Below are positions 8,501-17,039 of a stretch of 64,000 nucleotides of DNA, in pieces (the first letter of the stretch is position 1; each line of letters opens with the position of its first letter). Under the pieces are notes generated by a model. It was given only the letters and a program-made list of their open reading frames with translations, ran no database searches and was not told the DNA's origin. The translations under genes were made by a program, and so were the position numbers. The DNA is from an uncultured Opitutaceae bacterium. GTDB taxonomy: Bacteria; Verrucomicrobiota; Verrucomicrobiia; Opitutales; Opitutaceae. The stretch lies in the NCBI GenBank assembly GCA_951813085.1, contig OX638348.1, forward strand, positions 3,295,627 through 3,359,626, in the 5' to 3' direction.

Positions 8501-9382
8501 ATGAGTGCGGCTACGGCTGTAGCCGATTTTCCCGTTTCCCGGATCCCGGTCGTCAATGTCGCGACCGTTCCGCAGCGCAGTCCCTTGCGCTATCCCGGTG
8601 GCAAGACGTGGTTGATCCCGCACATCAGAGAGTGGTTGCGTCATGCGGGCGCGCGGCTCCTGATCGAGCCGTTTGCGGGGGGCGGCATCGCGACCTTGAC
8701 GGCGATTGCGGAAAACCTTGTTGGTGAGGCCGTGATGCTGGAAATTGACAGGGACGTTGCCGCGTTTTGGCGGGGCGCTTTTGAATCAGGGACAACGCTG
8801 GCTGAACGGGTTAGGCAATTCGAGCCAACCCTGGAAAGCCTGAACAAGCTGTTGAACGAACCGCCTAGATCCCTTGAAGAGCACGCCTTTCGCACTCTCG
8901 TTTTGAACCGTACCCGGCGGGGCGGGATTTTGGCTCCGGGCGCATCGTTTAGCCGCCAGGGCGAGAATGGGCGCGGCATCCTGTCGCGCTGGTATCCTGA
9001 TACGCTTGCCGAGCGTCTGTTGGCCTTGCAGAACTGCAATGATCGCATCACTTTCCTCGAAGGCGACGGGGTAAAGCTGTTGCCGTCTCTATTGCGCGGC
9101 TGGGGCCGCCAGGCAGCGGTGTTTCTAGATCCCCCATATACCGGTGACGGCGGCAAGCGCGCCGGGTCTCGGCTCTATGCGCATTCGGAAGTTGACCACG
9201 CAAGATTGTTCGCGCTGCTTGCCAAGTATCGTCCTTGCTTCCTAATGACGTATGACGCATCTCCCCAAATTATTGATCTGGTAAGGAAGCACGACTTCGA
9301 CGCGGTTTTGCTATCCATGAAGAACACCCATCACAACCAAATGCCGGAACTGGTGATTACTTCCAGCCCGCTGTTTGCATGA
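8501..9382 (+). CDS. D12-class (Dam-like) N6-adenine DNA methyltransferase
   Basis: The modification half of a restriction-modification pair. Landmarks in D12-class order: RYPGGK (30-35), SAM-binding EPFAGGG (56-62), an acidic residue after the next strand (EID, 81-83), and catalytic DPPY (210-213). Length 293 is typical for the class, which methylates adenine N6. AGAGG lies 9-10 bases before the ATG, and a TACAAT box is visible about 20 bases upstream. Its stop overlaps the start of the nuclease gene as ATGA, so the two are cotranslated, methylase first, as is common for type II systems. It looks more GC-rich than the flanking phage-like genes, which suggests separate acquisition. Confidence 0.92.
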   Translation: MSAATAVADFPVSRIPVVNVATVPQRSPLRYPGGKTWLIPHIREWLRHAGARLLIEPFAGGGIATLTAIAENLVGEAVMLEIDRDVAAFWRGAFESGTTLAERVRQFEPTLESLNKLLNEPPRSLEEHAFRTLVLNRTRRGGILAPGASFSRQGENGRGILSRWYPDTLAERLLALQNCNDRITFLEGDGVKLLPSLLRGWGRQAAVFLDPPYTGDGGKRAGSRLYAHSEVDHARLFALLAKYRPCFLMTYDASPQIIDLVRKHDFDAVLLSMKNTHHNQMPELVITSSPLFA

Positions 9383-10206
9383 GCCGGTACGGAATCGCTG
9401 AGTGGTTCGGCCATCCATTAACAACGCTTGCGCCGCCTCAAAGGCAGGCTTTCGCCCGAGCCGCATTGAAACAGACCGCCCCGCCGCCCTGTCCTTTCCA
9501 GTCGGGAAACCCGCCTTGCAGCAAGAAAGGCGGCGTGTGTTCGATCCAATCCAGGGAGAACGACCCGGTTATCACCTGTCCGCGGCGATTCGAGGAGGGA
9601 AATCTGATTCCACTGTGGCTCGCTGAGATTGTTGGCTTTCAAGATGTGTATGTCGCGCCCGAAGTACCATTTATGCGATCACCGTCAACCGGGCGTGCCG
9701 CAGGGCGAATCGATCTAGTAGTAGCCGGGAATAACCAGGCGTCGGACTGGTACGGGTTGGAGATTCAGGCTGTTTATTTCTCTGGCAAAGGCATGGAGGC
9801 CGATTTCCGAATGCTGTTGGAGAGTGAAGAAAGGGACCCGCCTTCGCCATCTGCGCCGCGCCGTCCTGACTGGCGGTCTTCAAGCGCAAAAAGGCTCATG
9901 CCGCAACTTCAAGTTAAGGGGCCGACCTTGCGACGATGGGGCACCAAACTCGCCGTTTCTGTCGATTATCCGTTCTTTGAAGCGATTGGTGGTCCGTCCG
10001 GCAACCCATCTCAGGACCTTGATGACGGCGACATTGTTTGGCTTGTGCCGCGCATGGGTGCAGATCGTCGTTTGAAGCGGGGCCATTGGGAGGTCCTGTC
10101 GCTTGAAGCATCCAGCGACAAGCTCTTGGCGGCGGACACCATCAAGCGCGGAGAATTCGAACAAAACTTGCGAGACAAACTTGAGAAACTGGGGAGCCGA
10201 CTATGA
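9379..10206 (+). CDS. NotI-family type II restriction endonuclease
   Basis: The restriction half of the pair. It shows two hallmarks of the NotI family (PF12183): four cysteines near the N-terminus (38, 47, 54, 67, with ITCPRRF around the last), as in the NotI iron-binding site, and a PD-(D/E)xK-type active site in its Gln variant, GRID at D112 followed by LEIQ at E128 and Q130. NotI itself uses Asp-Glu-Gln. Length 275. Translational coupling to the adenine methylase implies they share a target. That target should contain an adenine, unlike the all-GC NotI site, so the specificity is probably different. The frame is intact and likely functional. Confidence 0.85.
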   Translation: MSRYGIAEWFGHPLTTLAPPQRQAFARAALKQTAPPPCPFQSGNPPCSKKGGVCSIQSRENDPVITCPRRFEEGNLIPLWLAEIVGFQDVYVAPEVPFMRSPSTGRAAGRIDLVVAGNNQASDWYGLEIQAVYFSGKGMEADFRMLLESEERDPPSPSAPRRPDWRSSSAKRLMPQLQVKGPTLRRWGTKLAVSVDYPFFEAIGGPSGNPSQDLDDGDIVWLVPRMGADRRLKRGHWEVLSLEASSDKLLAADTIKRGEFEQNLRDKLEKLGSRL

Positions 10207-10261
10207 CACACCCCTACAATATCGGCTGTAATCGGGGTCATCAAGTAAGGCGGCATCACAA

Positions 10262-10402
10262 ATGCGATACAATTCACTTGTTCAAATGTTGGAAGTTTTC
10301 CGTGACGAACAATCCTGTATCAACCACTTGGAAAAACTGCGATGGGGTGCAGGGATAGTGTGCGCCTGTTGTGGTAGTACGCGGAAGATATACAAAAATT
10401 AG
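10262..10402 (+). pseudogene. IS1595-family transposase, N-terminal fragment
   Basis: 46 codons: a helix SLVQMLEVFRDEQSCINHLE, then KLRWGAGIVCACCGSTRK ending at TAG. The spacing F-x(3)-E-x-C...LRW-x-x-G-x-x-C-x-x-CG is that of the N-terminal zinc-ribbon region of IS1595-family transposases. The DDE catalytic domain is absent, so only a scrap of the insertion sequence remains. It starts 56 bases after the nuclease gene and marks an old insertion at the cargo edge. Confidence 0.7.
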
Positions 10403-10545
10403 GGAATGATATACTTAATAACCCCAATTATACCGGACGTTTTAGGGGTGCAAGGTCATACAATGCAACTGGAGTCAACTCATGGAAACGCCTCCCCCCT
10501 TGCGGGGCTTTCTACCCCTTTTTTCTATACCTTCTTGCCTGTTTT

Positions 10546-10569
10546 CCGGTTTTCGGCGTCGAAAACCGG
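10546..10569. repeat. Perfect 10-bp inverted repeat with 4-base loop
   Basis: CCGGTTTTCG, a GCGT loop, then CGAAAACCGG. It lies in the 293-base gene-free stretch 10403-10695 between the IS fragment and the integrase. No T-run follows on either strand, so it is not a standard terminator. Just upstream (about 10493-10530) is a C/G-rich hairpin followed by T-rich sequence that could be a weak terminator. Otherwise this gap shows nothing. Confidence 0.6.
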
Positions 10570-10695
10570 CGTTGACAGTCAGGCGTTTACGGTTGCAAGA
10601 TGTTGATTGTGAAAGGGTAGCGAATCTCAGTTAATTTCTGAAGTCCCTATCCTCTGTCTACGTAGAAACACCTACGACATACTGCGGCTTATACT

Positions 10696-11948
10696 TCAAT
10701 ACAAACCCGATATTTTATCGGAACTTCCTAAACCTCGCCCCGACTCGCGCTCCCGAAGCACTTCAGTCGATTGCGCATGGCTCATCAAAGTAGACGTCAA
10801 CGCCAAGTCCCCGAACGCCGCCACATGATTGGAGGCGAACGTGTGCCGCGCCCAATTCCTCGGAGGCGACTTCGCGAAGATCCCCTTCTCCGGCCGCTCG
10901 TCCGCCGCCGCGATCTTCAATCCCGCCACCTTCAGAGCGGCGCTCTTCTCATGCATCCAAGCCGTCTTGCGACGGTCGATCCAGTCCTTCCGATGCTCCG
11001 GGCTCTTCGGCTTCTAGCACGCCGGAGCGAAATCCTCCGGCCCCGCCCTCTCGATCCACTTCCAGAGATTCGTCGGCAAGCCCTCGATCAGCTGCCGCCG
11101 CCCCGCCTTCGCCTTCCAGGCCGGAGTCTCTATCCCCGGGAGATCGAACTTGAGGTCCCGCCACTCGAGCCGAGAGACCGCGCTGGCGCGCATCCCCGCG
11201 AACATCTCCAAAGCCAGCTTAGCGCATCGCCCCGGGAATCGCAGGTTCGCCCGCAGCAGGATCCTCCCGTCCTCAAGCGAAAGAAACTCGATGTCCGCCC
11301 GCTTCCTCCTCGGAGGCTTCAGCCTGGCGAACGGATGCCGGTCGATGCGCCCCTCGCAGCGCCCACGAAAACGCCACATTGACTCGCTTGTACTGATTCC
11401 GCTTCGTGTCCTGCGCGTACGGCAAATCGTCCACCCACGCCGAAAACCGCCCCGCCTCGCGAAAAAGCCCCGCCGCCGTCAAATTCCCGAAAGCCCGATT
11501 GAACCGCTTGAAGTGCGATCCGTATTGATTCGCCTCGAAATTCGCGTCCCGGCTTCCGATGATCCAGAAAGCCCGCCAAGATGGCCGACACCGGCTCCTG
11601 CCGAGTCCCCAAAGCCGCCCCCGAATCCGTATTCCGCATCCAAAAGCTAGCGACTTCCACCGGATCCGCCCCGCCGATCATCGCCTCCGCGATCTCCCAT
11701 CGCTTCCGCCTGGCCGGATCCAGAGACTTCGCGACCTTCCCCTCCGCGACCCGCGTCGCGTGGATGTCCGCCGCCCATTTTTCACGGAGCTCGATCTCCG
11801 CGAAACGCCGCCTCGCGGCGACCGACTTCGACCGCCCGTCGCTTCGCGCCTTGGGCGTGTAGTAGTATGCTCCATACGGCGACTTGGCGGACCCTGTCGA
11901 GCGAAAGAAAATCCCTTCGTATCCAGATTCAACCGCATCGCTAGCCAC
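10696..11948 (-). pseudogene. Tyrosine-type integrase of the element, multiply frameshifted
   Basis: Pieces of one tyrosine recombinase occur in successive frames. From 11948 comes an N-terminal arm-binding part (GIFFRSTG...YGAYYYTPKA). Near 11480-11380 comes core-binding sequence (GLFREAGRFSAWVDDLPYAQ). From 11379 comes box I with the catalytic Arg (MFAGMRASAVSRLEWRDL). From 10956 to 10696 comes box II (RNWARHTFASNHVAAFGD) and LMSHAQSTEVLRE, where the expected tyrosine is missing. At least three frame changes are needed. It starts at a GTG about 160 bases from the right attachment core, the usual place for an integrase. Inactive as written. Confidence 0.85.
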
Positions 11949-12107
11949 CGCCCGAAAATTGCGGGTCGTTGTGGGTCAAGCAAGCTTTTTTGAGGGTTTT
12001 AGAGTGTTAAAAACGCCCCTCTCTCAGCCCTATATAAATTTATAAGTTGCTTATATTAAGGTACTTGCTAGACTTTTCCCTCGAAATTCCCCCCTTAAAT
12101 GGTCGAA

Positions 12108-12112
12108 TCCCG
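12108..12112 (+). other. attR core TCCCG
   Basis: Right boundary of the element. The local sequence GGTCGAATCCCGG is closer than the left site to the tRNA T-arm consensus GGTTCGAATCC; its left part should derive from the element's own attP. From 12112 onward the sthA frame resumes. The 12046-12111 stretch is open in the sthA frame but has no start codon, so no fused start is supplied by the element. Confidence 0.8.
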
Positions 12113-13521
12113 GGGGACAGAAAGCCGCAATCCAAGGAGCGAACGCAGGACTCAAAGTAGCTCTAATTGAACGAGAGCGAAAAGTAGGTGGCACCTGCGT
12201 ACATCACGGCACTATCCCAAGCAAAACTCTCAGAGAAGCCGCGCTCACCATTACCACCTTGCGCAGAAATGCGGACGTGTTCGACTTCAAGCTGAAGGAC
12301 AATATGGAGGTATCCACCTTGATGAGGCGGCTCGATTCCGTCCTCGGATCATACACGGACTTCATCGCCGAATATCTCAACTCTCAAGGGATTTCCTACT
12401 TTCATGGCCGCGCGTCGATCGAAGACGCCAACACTGTCTCCCTAACGACACTCAAGGGATCCGCTAGCTACCTGAAAACGAAATTCATGGTGATCGCGAC
12501 CGGGTCCCGACCCAGGACGCCTCCGGACATCACCGTCGATCACGAGAACATTCTCGATAGCGACTCCATCCTGAGCATGATTTATCTTCCGCGATCCCTA
12601 ACCGTCGTCGGCGGTGGCGTGATCGCATCCGAGTACGCCTCCATATTCTCCTTGCTAGGCGTGAAGGTCACCATGTTCGATCGCACACCAAGGCCCCTAA
12701 TGTTCATGGAGCCCGAGTGTACCGAGAAATTCCTGCACCATTTCACGACCAATGGGGGTGAATATATTGGAGACGTTCAGTATGAAAGCGTCGAATGGGA
12801 CTCTGTTTCCCAAGTGATCACCAAACTCAGCGACGGCACCGAAATTTCTAGCGACAAGATGCTGGTGGCCCAAGGTCGGATCGCCAATACTGATCGGATC
12901 GGTCTCGAAACCCTTGGAATACAGCTTGGACGAAACGGAACGATTCCAGTCAATGAGAACTACGAGACAGCTGTCGAAGGCGTCTATGCAGTCGGGGACG
13001 TAATTGATCCCCCATCCCTTGCTTCGGTATCGATGGAGCAAGGACGCCGGGCGATTTGCCATGCCCTAGGGACCGATCTAGGGAGCAAGTTCGAGCTCGT
13101 TCCTATTGGTATTTACGCGGTTCCAGAGCTTTCCAGCGTTGGCTTGTCAGAAGAGCAAGCCAGGGAAAAGTACGGAGACGATATCATTGTCGGCAGGGCT
13201 AGTTTCGACGAAGTCGCTCGCGGACAGATCGCCGGAATCAAGGATGGTCTCCTAACAATGATCGTTGAATCGAAAACGCTGAAAATCGTTGGTGTTCACA
13301 TCGTCGCCGAAGGGGCGACAGATTTGATCCACGTCGGGGAGATGGCGATTCTCAACAACAACGATGTTCGGGTATTTCTCGAGAATGTATTGAATTTTCC
13401 AACACTTGGAGAAGCCTATCGAATCGCTGCGTTGAATATCGTTACAAAGCATGCGGAGCGAGCGGCGAAGAAGCCCGAGTCGCGTATCCAGAATTTGATC
13501 GAGCAAGCCGAACTGAACTAA
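12112..13521 (+). pseudogene. sthA: sthA 3' part: soluble pyridine nucleotide transhydrogenase
   Basis: SthA is a flavoprotein that passes hydride from NADPH to NAD+, balancing the two pools. Seen: GGTCVHHGTIPSKTLREA (as in SthA, with only one of the two disulfide cysteines of its relatives), VIATGSRPRTP, DSDSILSM, the NAD-binding VVGGGVIASEYASIF, VYAVGDVIDPPSLAS and the dimerisation domain ending at 13521. Joined to 6229-6276 it would be about 485 residues (E. coli 466). As it stands the first in-frame ATG is 12259, which would leave out the FAD-binding Rossmann motif and the GGTC segment, so any product should be inactive. Confidence 0.92.
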
Positions 13522-13626
13522 GAGCAGTAGGATTGACGTTCGCGCGCGTACTGCCGCGTTCGAGGGGTTGAGATATCCCGATTTGCAGTTGCCATAGCGT
13601 ATCCATTTGTCTCTTATCACATTCAA

Positions 13627-13914
13627 ATGAGCGAACCTAGAGAACCGCGCGTTTCCATACTATATTGCCGACAATGCCGTTGGATGATGCGCGCGGCCTG
13701 GCTTGCTCAGGAGATCCTAACGACGTTCGCAGATGATATCGGCGAAGTAGCCCTTCAGCCCGGTTCCGGAGGAGTTCTTGAGATTCGGCTCGGTCACGAA
13801 CTAATCTACTCCAGGAAAGAAACAGGCCGTTTTCCTGAGGCTAAGGAAATCAAGCAGCTAATACGTGACCGGATCGATCCCAATCGGGACCTAGGGCACA
13901 GCGACTCAAAATAG
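13627..13914 (+). CDS. SelT/SelW/SelH-family (Rdx) thioredoxin-like protein
   Basis: A short thioredoxin-fold redox protein of the selenoprotein W type in its cysteine form: VSILYCRQCRWMMRAAWLAQE carries the CxxC near the N-terminus, and GGVLEIRLGHELIYSRKE plus GRFPEAKEIKQLIRDRI match the family's second half. Length 95 is typical. The biological partner of this family in bacteria is not settled. It stands alone 105 bases after sthA and converges on the ArsC-like gene. Confidence 0.9.
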   Translation: MSEPREPRVSILYCRQCRWMMRAAWLAQEILTTFADDIGEVALQPGSGGVLEIRLGHELIYSRKETGRFPEAKEIKQLIRDRIDPNRDLGHSDSK

Positions 13915-13924
13915 CCGCCCCTAA

Positions 13925-14287
13925 TCATAGCGCCAAGCGCTCTGTCCACTCTTCAGGCTTGAAACCGACTACGCCGGATGCGGTTCCTAATACGAAGGGT
14001 CGCTTCACAAGGTTTCCGTTACTCGCCAGCAATTCAATCGCCTCGTCAACACTCATGTTGGGCAAGCTGTCTTTCAGTCCTAATTGCCGGTAATCAACGC
14101 CTGATACATTGAACAGTCGACGCAGATTGCCCTGGTAATAGTCTAGCATCTTCCGAAGCTCATCCTTTCTGGGAGGAGTCTCCCTAATCGGTAGATTCTC
14201 AAACGCTACTCCAAGCGAATCCAAATGCTTAACCGCTTTGCGGCACGCGTCGCATCCCTTGTATGAATACATTTTTAGCATGCACAT
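13925..14287 (-). CDS. ArsC/Spx-family thioredoxin-fold reductase
   Basis: Matches the Spx/MgsR/YffB branch of the ArsC family: YSYKGCDACRKAVKHLDSLG with a CxxC, then LPIRETPPRKDELRKML, the conserved KRPFVLGTASGVVGFKPEEW and about 120 residues. These proteins are either glutathione/thiol-linked reductases or RNA polymerase-binding regulators; the sequence cannot decide. Start codons at 14287 and 14281 are both possible. The gene is convergent with the Rdx gene, 10 bases apart. Confidence 0.85.
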   Translation of the reverse strand: MCMLKMYSYKGCDACRKAVKHLDSLGVAFENLPIRETPPRKDELRKMLDYYQGNLRRLFNVSGVDYRQLGLKDSLPNMSVDEAIELLASNGNLVKRPFVLGTASGVVGFKPEEWTERLAL

Positions 14288-14343
14288 GAAGAATGGGCGG
14301 GTTTATAGGCGTCGCAAGCATCATATGGACTTCACCGCGTTGC

Positions 14344-14991
14344 TCAATCCAACCTCCCAAGCGGTTCTATCCATTTCGCCCAATAGCCAGGAGGCTCCGC
14401 CTCTAAGGCTATAATTCCAGAGCCATTGGGATGGGGAAACCGAAGACTGCGCGCATGCAACAGGAGCGGCCCAGCCGAATCCTCCGAATAGAGTCGATCG
14501 CCGGCAATCGGGCACCCGGCATAGGCGCAATGCAGCCGAATCTGATGGGTCCTTCCTGTCTTCGGAAGCGCTTGCATCCAAGAATGGGATGGCGCGACTT
14601 CAAGCGGTCGAAACGTAGTCCGAGAGGGCTTTCCATCATCGTCATGGCACTCGAATCGACCGCCACCGAGCGCTCTAATATGCGTTTCCACAATCCTGCG
14701 CGTTCGGTCCCATTGTCCGCGGACGATGACCCAGTACTCCTTTCGTATGCGCCGCTTCTCGAAGAGGGCCGATAGCTGCGAATTCCATCGCGAATTCTTC
14801 GCGAACAACACCAGCCCAGTCGTCTCCCGATCCAGACGATGAAGCGGGCGAGCAGACCATCCGCAAATCTCGGATGCCCAATCGGTAAGCGTTCTCTCTC
14901 CGTCTTCTACACCCTCAACGAGCGCTCCGGGAGGCTTTTCCAGAGCGAGCAAGTCGTCATCTTCGTAAACGATTCTAGGGCGAAAATCCAA
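14344..14991 (-). CDS. RluA-family RNA pseudouridine synthase
   Basis: Converts specific uridines in rRNA or tRNA to pseudouridine. Catalytic segment RPLHRLDRETTGLVLFAK contains the essential Asp of the HRLDxxTSG motif; also seen are EYWVIVRG, GRTHQIRLHCAYAGCPIAGD and LLLHARSLRFPHP. Length 215 with no S4 domain, so it belongs to the short RluA group (TruC/RluE-like in size) rather than RluC/D. The exact target base is unknown. The frame is intact. Confidence 0.92.
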   Translation of the reverse strand: MDFRPRIVYEDDDLLALEKPPGALVEGVEDGERTLTDWASEICGWSARPLHRLDRETTGLVLFAKNSRWNSQLSALFEKRRIRKEYWVIVRGQWDRTRRIVETHIRALGGGRFECHDDDGKPSRTTFRPLEVAPSHSWMQALPKTGRTHQIRLHCAYAGCPIAGDRLYSEDSAGPLLLHARSLRFPHPNGSGIIALEAEPPGYWAKWIEPLGRLD

Positions 14992-15034
14992 GGCGGTCTA
15001 GACTCATGCTTTCCACGTGACAGGTCAATCTAGA

Positions 15035-17026
15035 CTATTTCCCGGTCAAGTCGTACAACTCGACAAGAGCGATGCCAGCGCCTCCATCGCCACCCTCAAC
15101 AATCGCAGTATAGAGGCCCGGCTCAAGCCACACGAACATCGCGCTGTCAGTGCTTCTAGGATCCAGCTCGAAGGCACCTGCAGAATCCATAAACGCTACC
15201 AAGCGATCTTTGTCTGGATGGTCCTCCCAATCGTCGTTGGACTCAATGACCGTCTGACCGCGGAATAGCCGGAGCGTCGGGTCAAGCAGGACATTGTTCA
15301 CGCCTTGAGCGATCATCCCAGGGCCGATCGCGCGAATCAACAGTCGCTTTGGCAAGTTTCCTTCAGTGACAAATCCCGCAATAAGCACTTCAGCACCAGT
15401 TCCCGATGGACCTCGCATGGAAACATTTGAAAGCGAGGACTCGGAATCATCTACATCCGCGTTGTATATCTCAACAAGGGCAATTCCCGTTTCCGCTCCT
15501 GATTTGCTTAGCCTCGCGGAGTAAAGGCCCGTATCCAAGGTAAGCAAATCCGCGCTATCCGTCGATCCTGGCTCCAAGGCAAAGGCCCCAACGCGAGCCA
15601 TTTCACTCGGCAGGATTGCAGCGGATGGGCTTTCTCCCCAGTCGTCGTTTTCGCCAAACTGTTCCGCTACCTCAAAAAAGTCCAATCTTGGGTCATCGAG
15701 AAATTCGGTAACACCATGTTGAAACAGCCCAGGCCCTACCGCTATCACAAGAAGTTTCTTCTCCCCGGATCCCCCTACGACGAATCCCGCAAAGATATCG
15801 CCTTCACCTCCGAGTGGGGTACCCCGCAAAGCGATATTGTAAAGTCGCTCCTTGTGGGCAATGGGCACAGTAAAGCCTTCCACGCTTCCACGCGAAGCTA
15901 TGCCGGAACGAAATTTCGGCCAGACGGAATTCGATAATCGAGCCCCATTCGAGAACGCATAAAGCTTGCCATCGTTATTTCCAACGTACAGCTGCCCATC
16001 TGGACTTAGGGCAACAGAAGAATCTAAAATATCTGAAAAGGCCACTCGTTGAGCAATCGCTCCATCGGGTGTGACTAGATTCAAGTAACTTAAAGTATCA
16101 TCAACGAAGGAACTCACATATATTCGCCCCAATTCATCAACAACTGCGGAGGTGTAGTAATTCGGGTCAATTTGAGTCCGCCACACCAAGTTCCCATCGG
16201 GATCAATCGAGTAAAGGTATCCATCTCTTGAAGACACCAAAATGTTTCCATCGATGCTGAACGTAGGCGACGCTCCGATTTCACCACCCGTTTCATATTT
16301 CCAGAGCAGTGTGCCATCATCCGTATCCAACGCGTAAAGATAGTAGTTGTTGCAACCAACATACAACGCCCCTCTTCCATCAAGCATAGAACTAGATATG
16401 ATGGCTGTATCACGTTCTGCAGCGCCCGCTTCCACGGGCACATCAAAGCTCCAAATCACGGCACCGGAATTCGAGTCATGCGAGGATATCGCACCCTCGC
16501 TCGTTGCGACAAACAGGTTGCCCGATGGGCCGATAGCGACCGACGAATCCACTTCACCGCCCACAAACTCCTCCCAATTCAGTCCTCCTGCGGGGTCGAG
16601 CGAATATAGAAATCCATCGGCTCCACCGAAGTAGAGAGCCCCATCATCGGCCACCGCCGGTGAAGAGTATACCAGGCTCGTAGGTCCAAAGCACCGACCC
16701 GTCTGCGGTAGAAAGGGCATAGAGCCTATTGTCCCATGAGCCGATTAAATCACGGCCTCGTCAGGGCTCAATGCTGGCGACGATTCAATCTAATCGCCGG
16801 TTTGGACTGACCAGCGTTCCGATCCATCTTTGCTGAGCGAATACGCTTTTCCGTCAACTGAGCCAAAATATATATTGCCCGCGCTATCCAGCGTGGGAGA
16901 ACTCACAACCGCATCGCCGGTTTGAAAGGACCACGCTTCACTTCCAATTTCCGCATCGCTATTATTCAGGCAAAACGCCGACAATAAGGCGGTAACAACT
17001 AGCTTATAATTTCTGTACGAATACAT
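15035..17026 (-). pseudogene. Secreted PQQ-type beta-propeller protein, decayed
   Basis: The N-terminus (from 17026) has a signal peptide (LVVTALLSAFCLNNSDA) and a first propeller blade, AVVSSPTLDSAGNIYFGSVDG. An in-frame TAG follows after VQTGD. Sequence beyond it still reads IESSPALSPDEAVI, then needs two further frame changes (near 16740 and 16675) before the long frame with SSPAVADDGALYFGG repeats. The C-terminus (about 15035-15850) has two copies of a ~120-residue module (FAGFVVGGSGEKKLLVIAVG / IAGFVTEGNLPKRLLIRAIG, each ending GIALVE-(I/L)-Y) typical of Opitutia exported proteins. Not functional as written. Confidence 0.8.
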
Positions 17027-17039
17027 ATCATGGAGTTCC

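Larger units (their letters stand above)
6278..12112. mobile_element. 5.8-kb integrative element inserted in sthA
   Basis: Bounded by the TCCCG repeats, with a tyrosine integrase remnant (10696-11948) next to the right end, as usual for site-specific integrating elements. Cargo from left to right: a 286-base AT-rich left end with no gene seen (6278-6563), a holin-like pseudogene, two small leftward genes, a P63C-domain gene lacking its N-terminus, a tRNA-like 3' half, a two-gene restriction-modification system, an IS1595-family fragment and a 10-bp inverted repeat. Gene content is phage-like. The integrase is frameshifted, so the element is probably immobile now. The mixture of degraded and intact parts suggests stepwise accretion. 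Confidence 0.88.

Noticed and set aside
10771-11382. Long rightward open frame of 203 codons
   Set aside because: It is Pro/Arg-rich antisense sequence opposite the integrase remnant in GC-rich DNA, with no motif.
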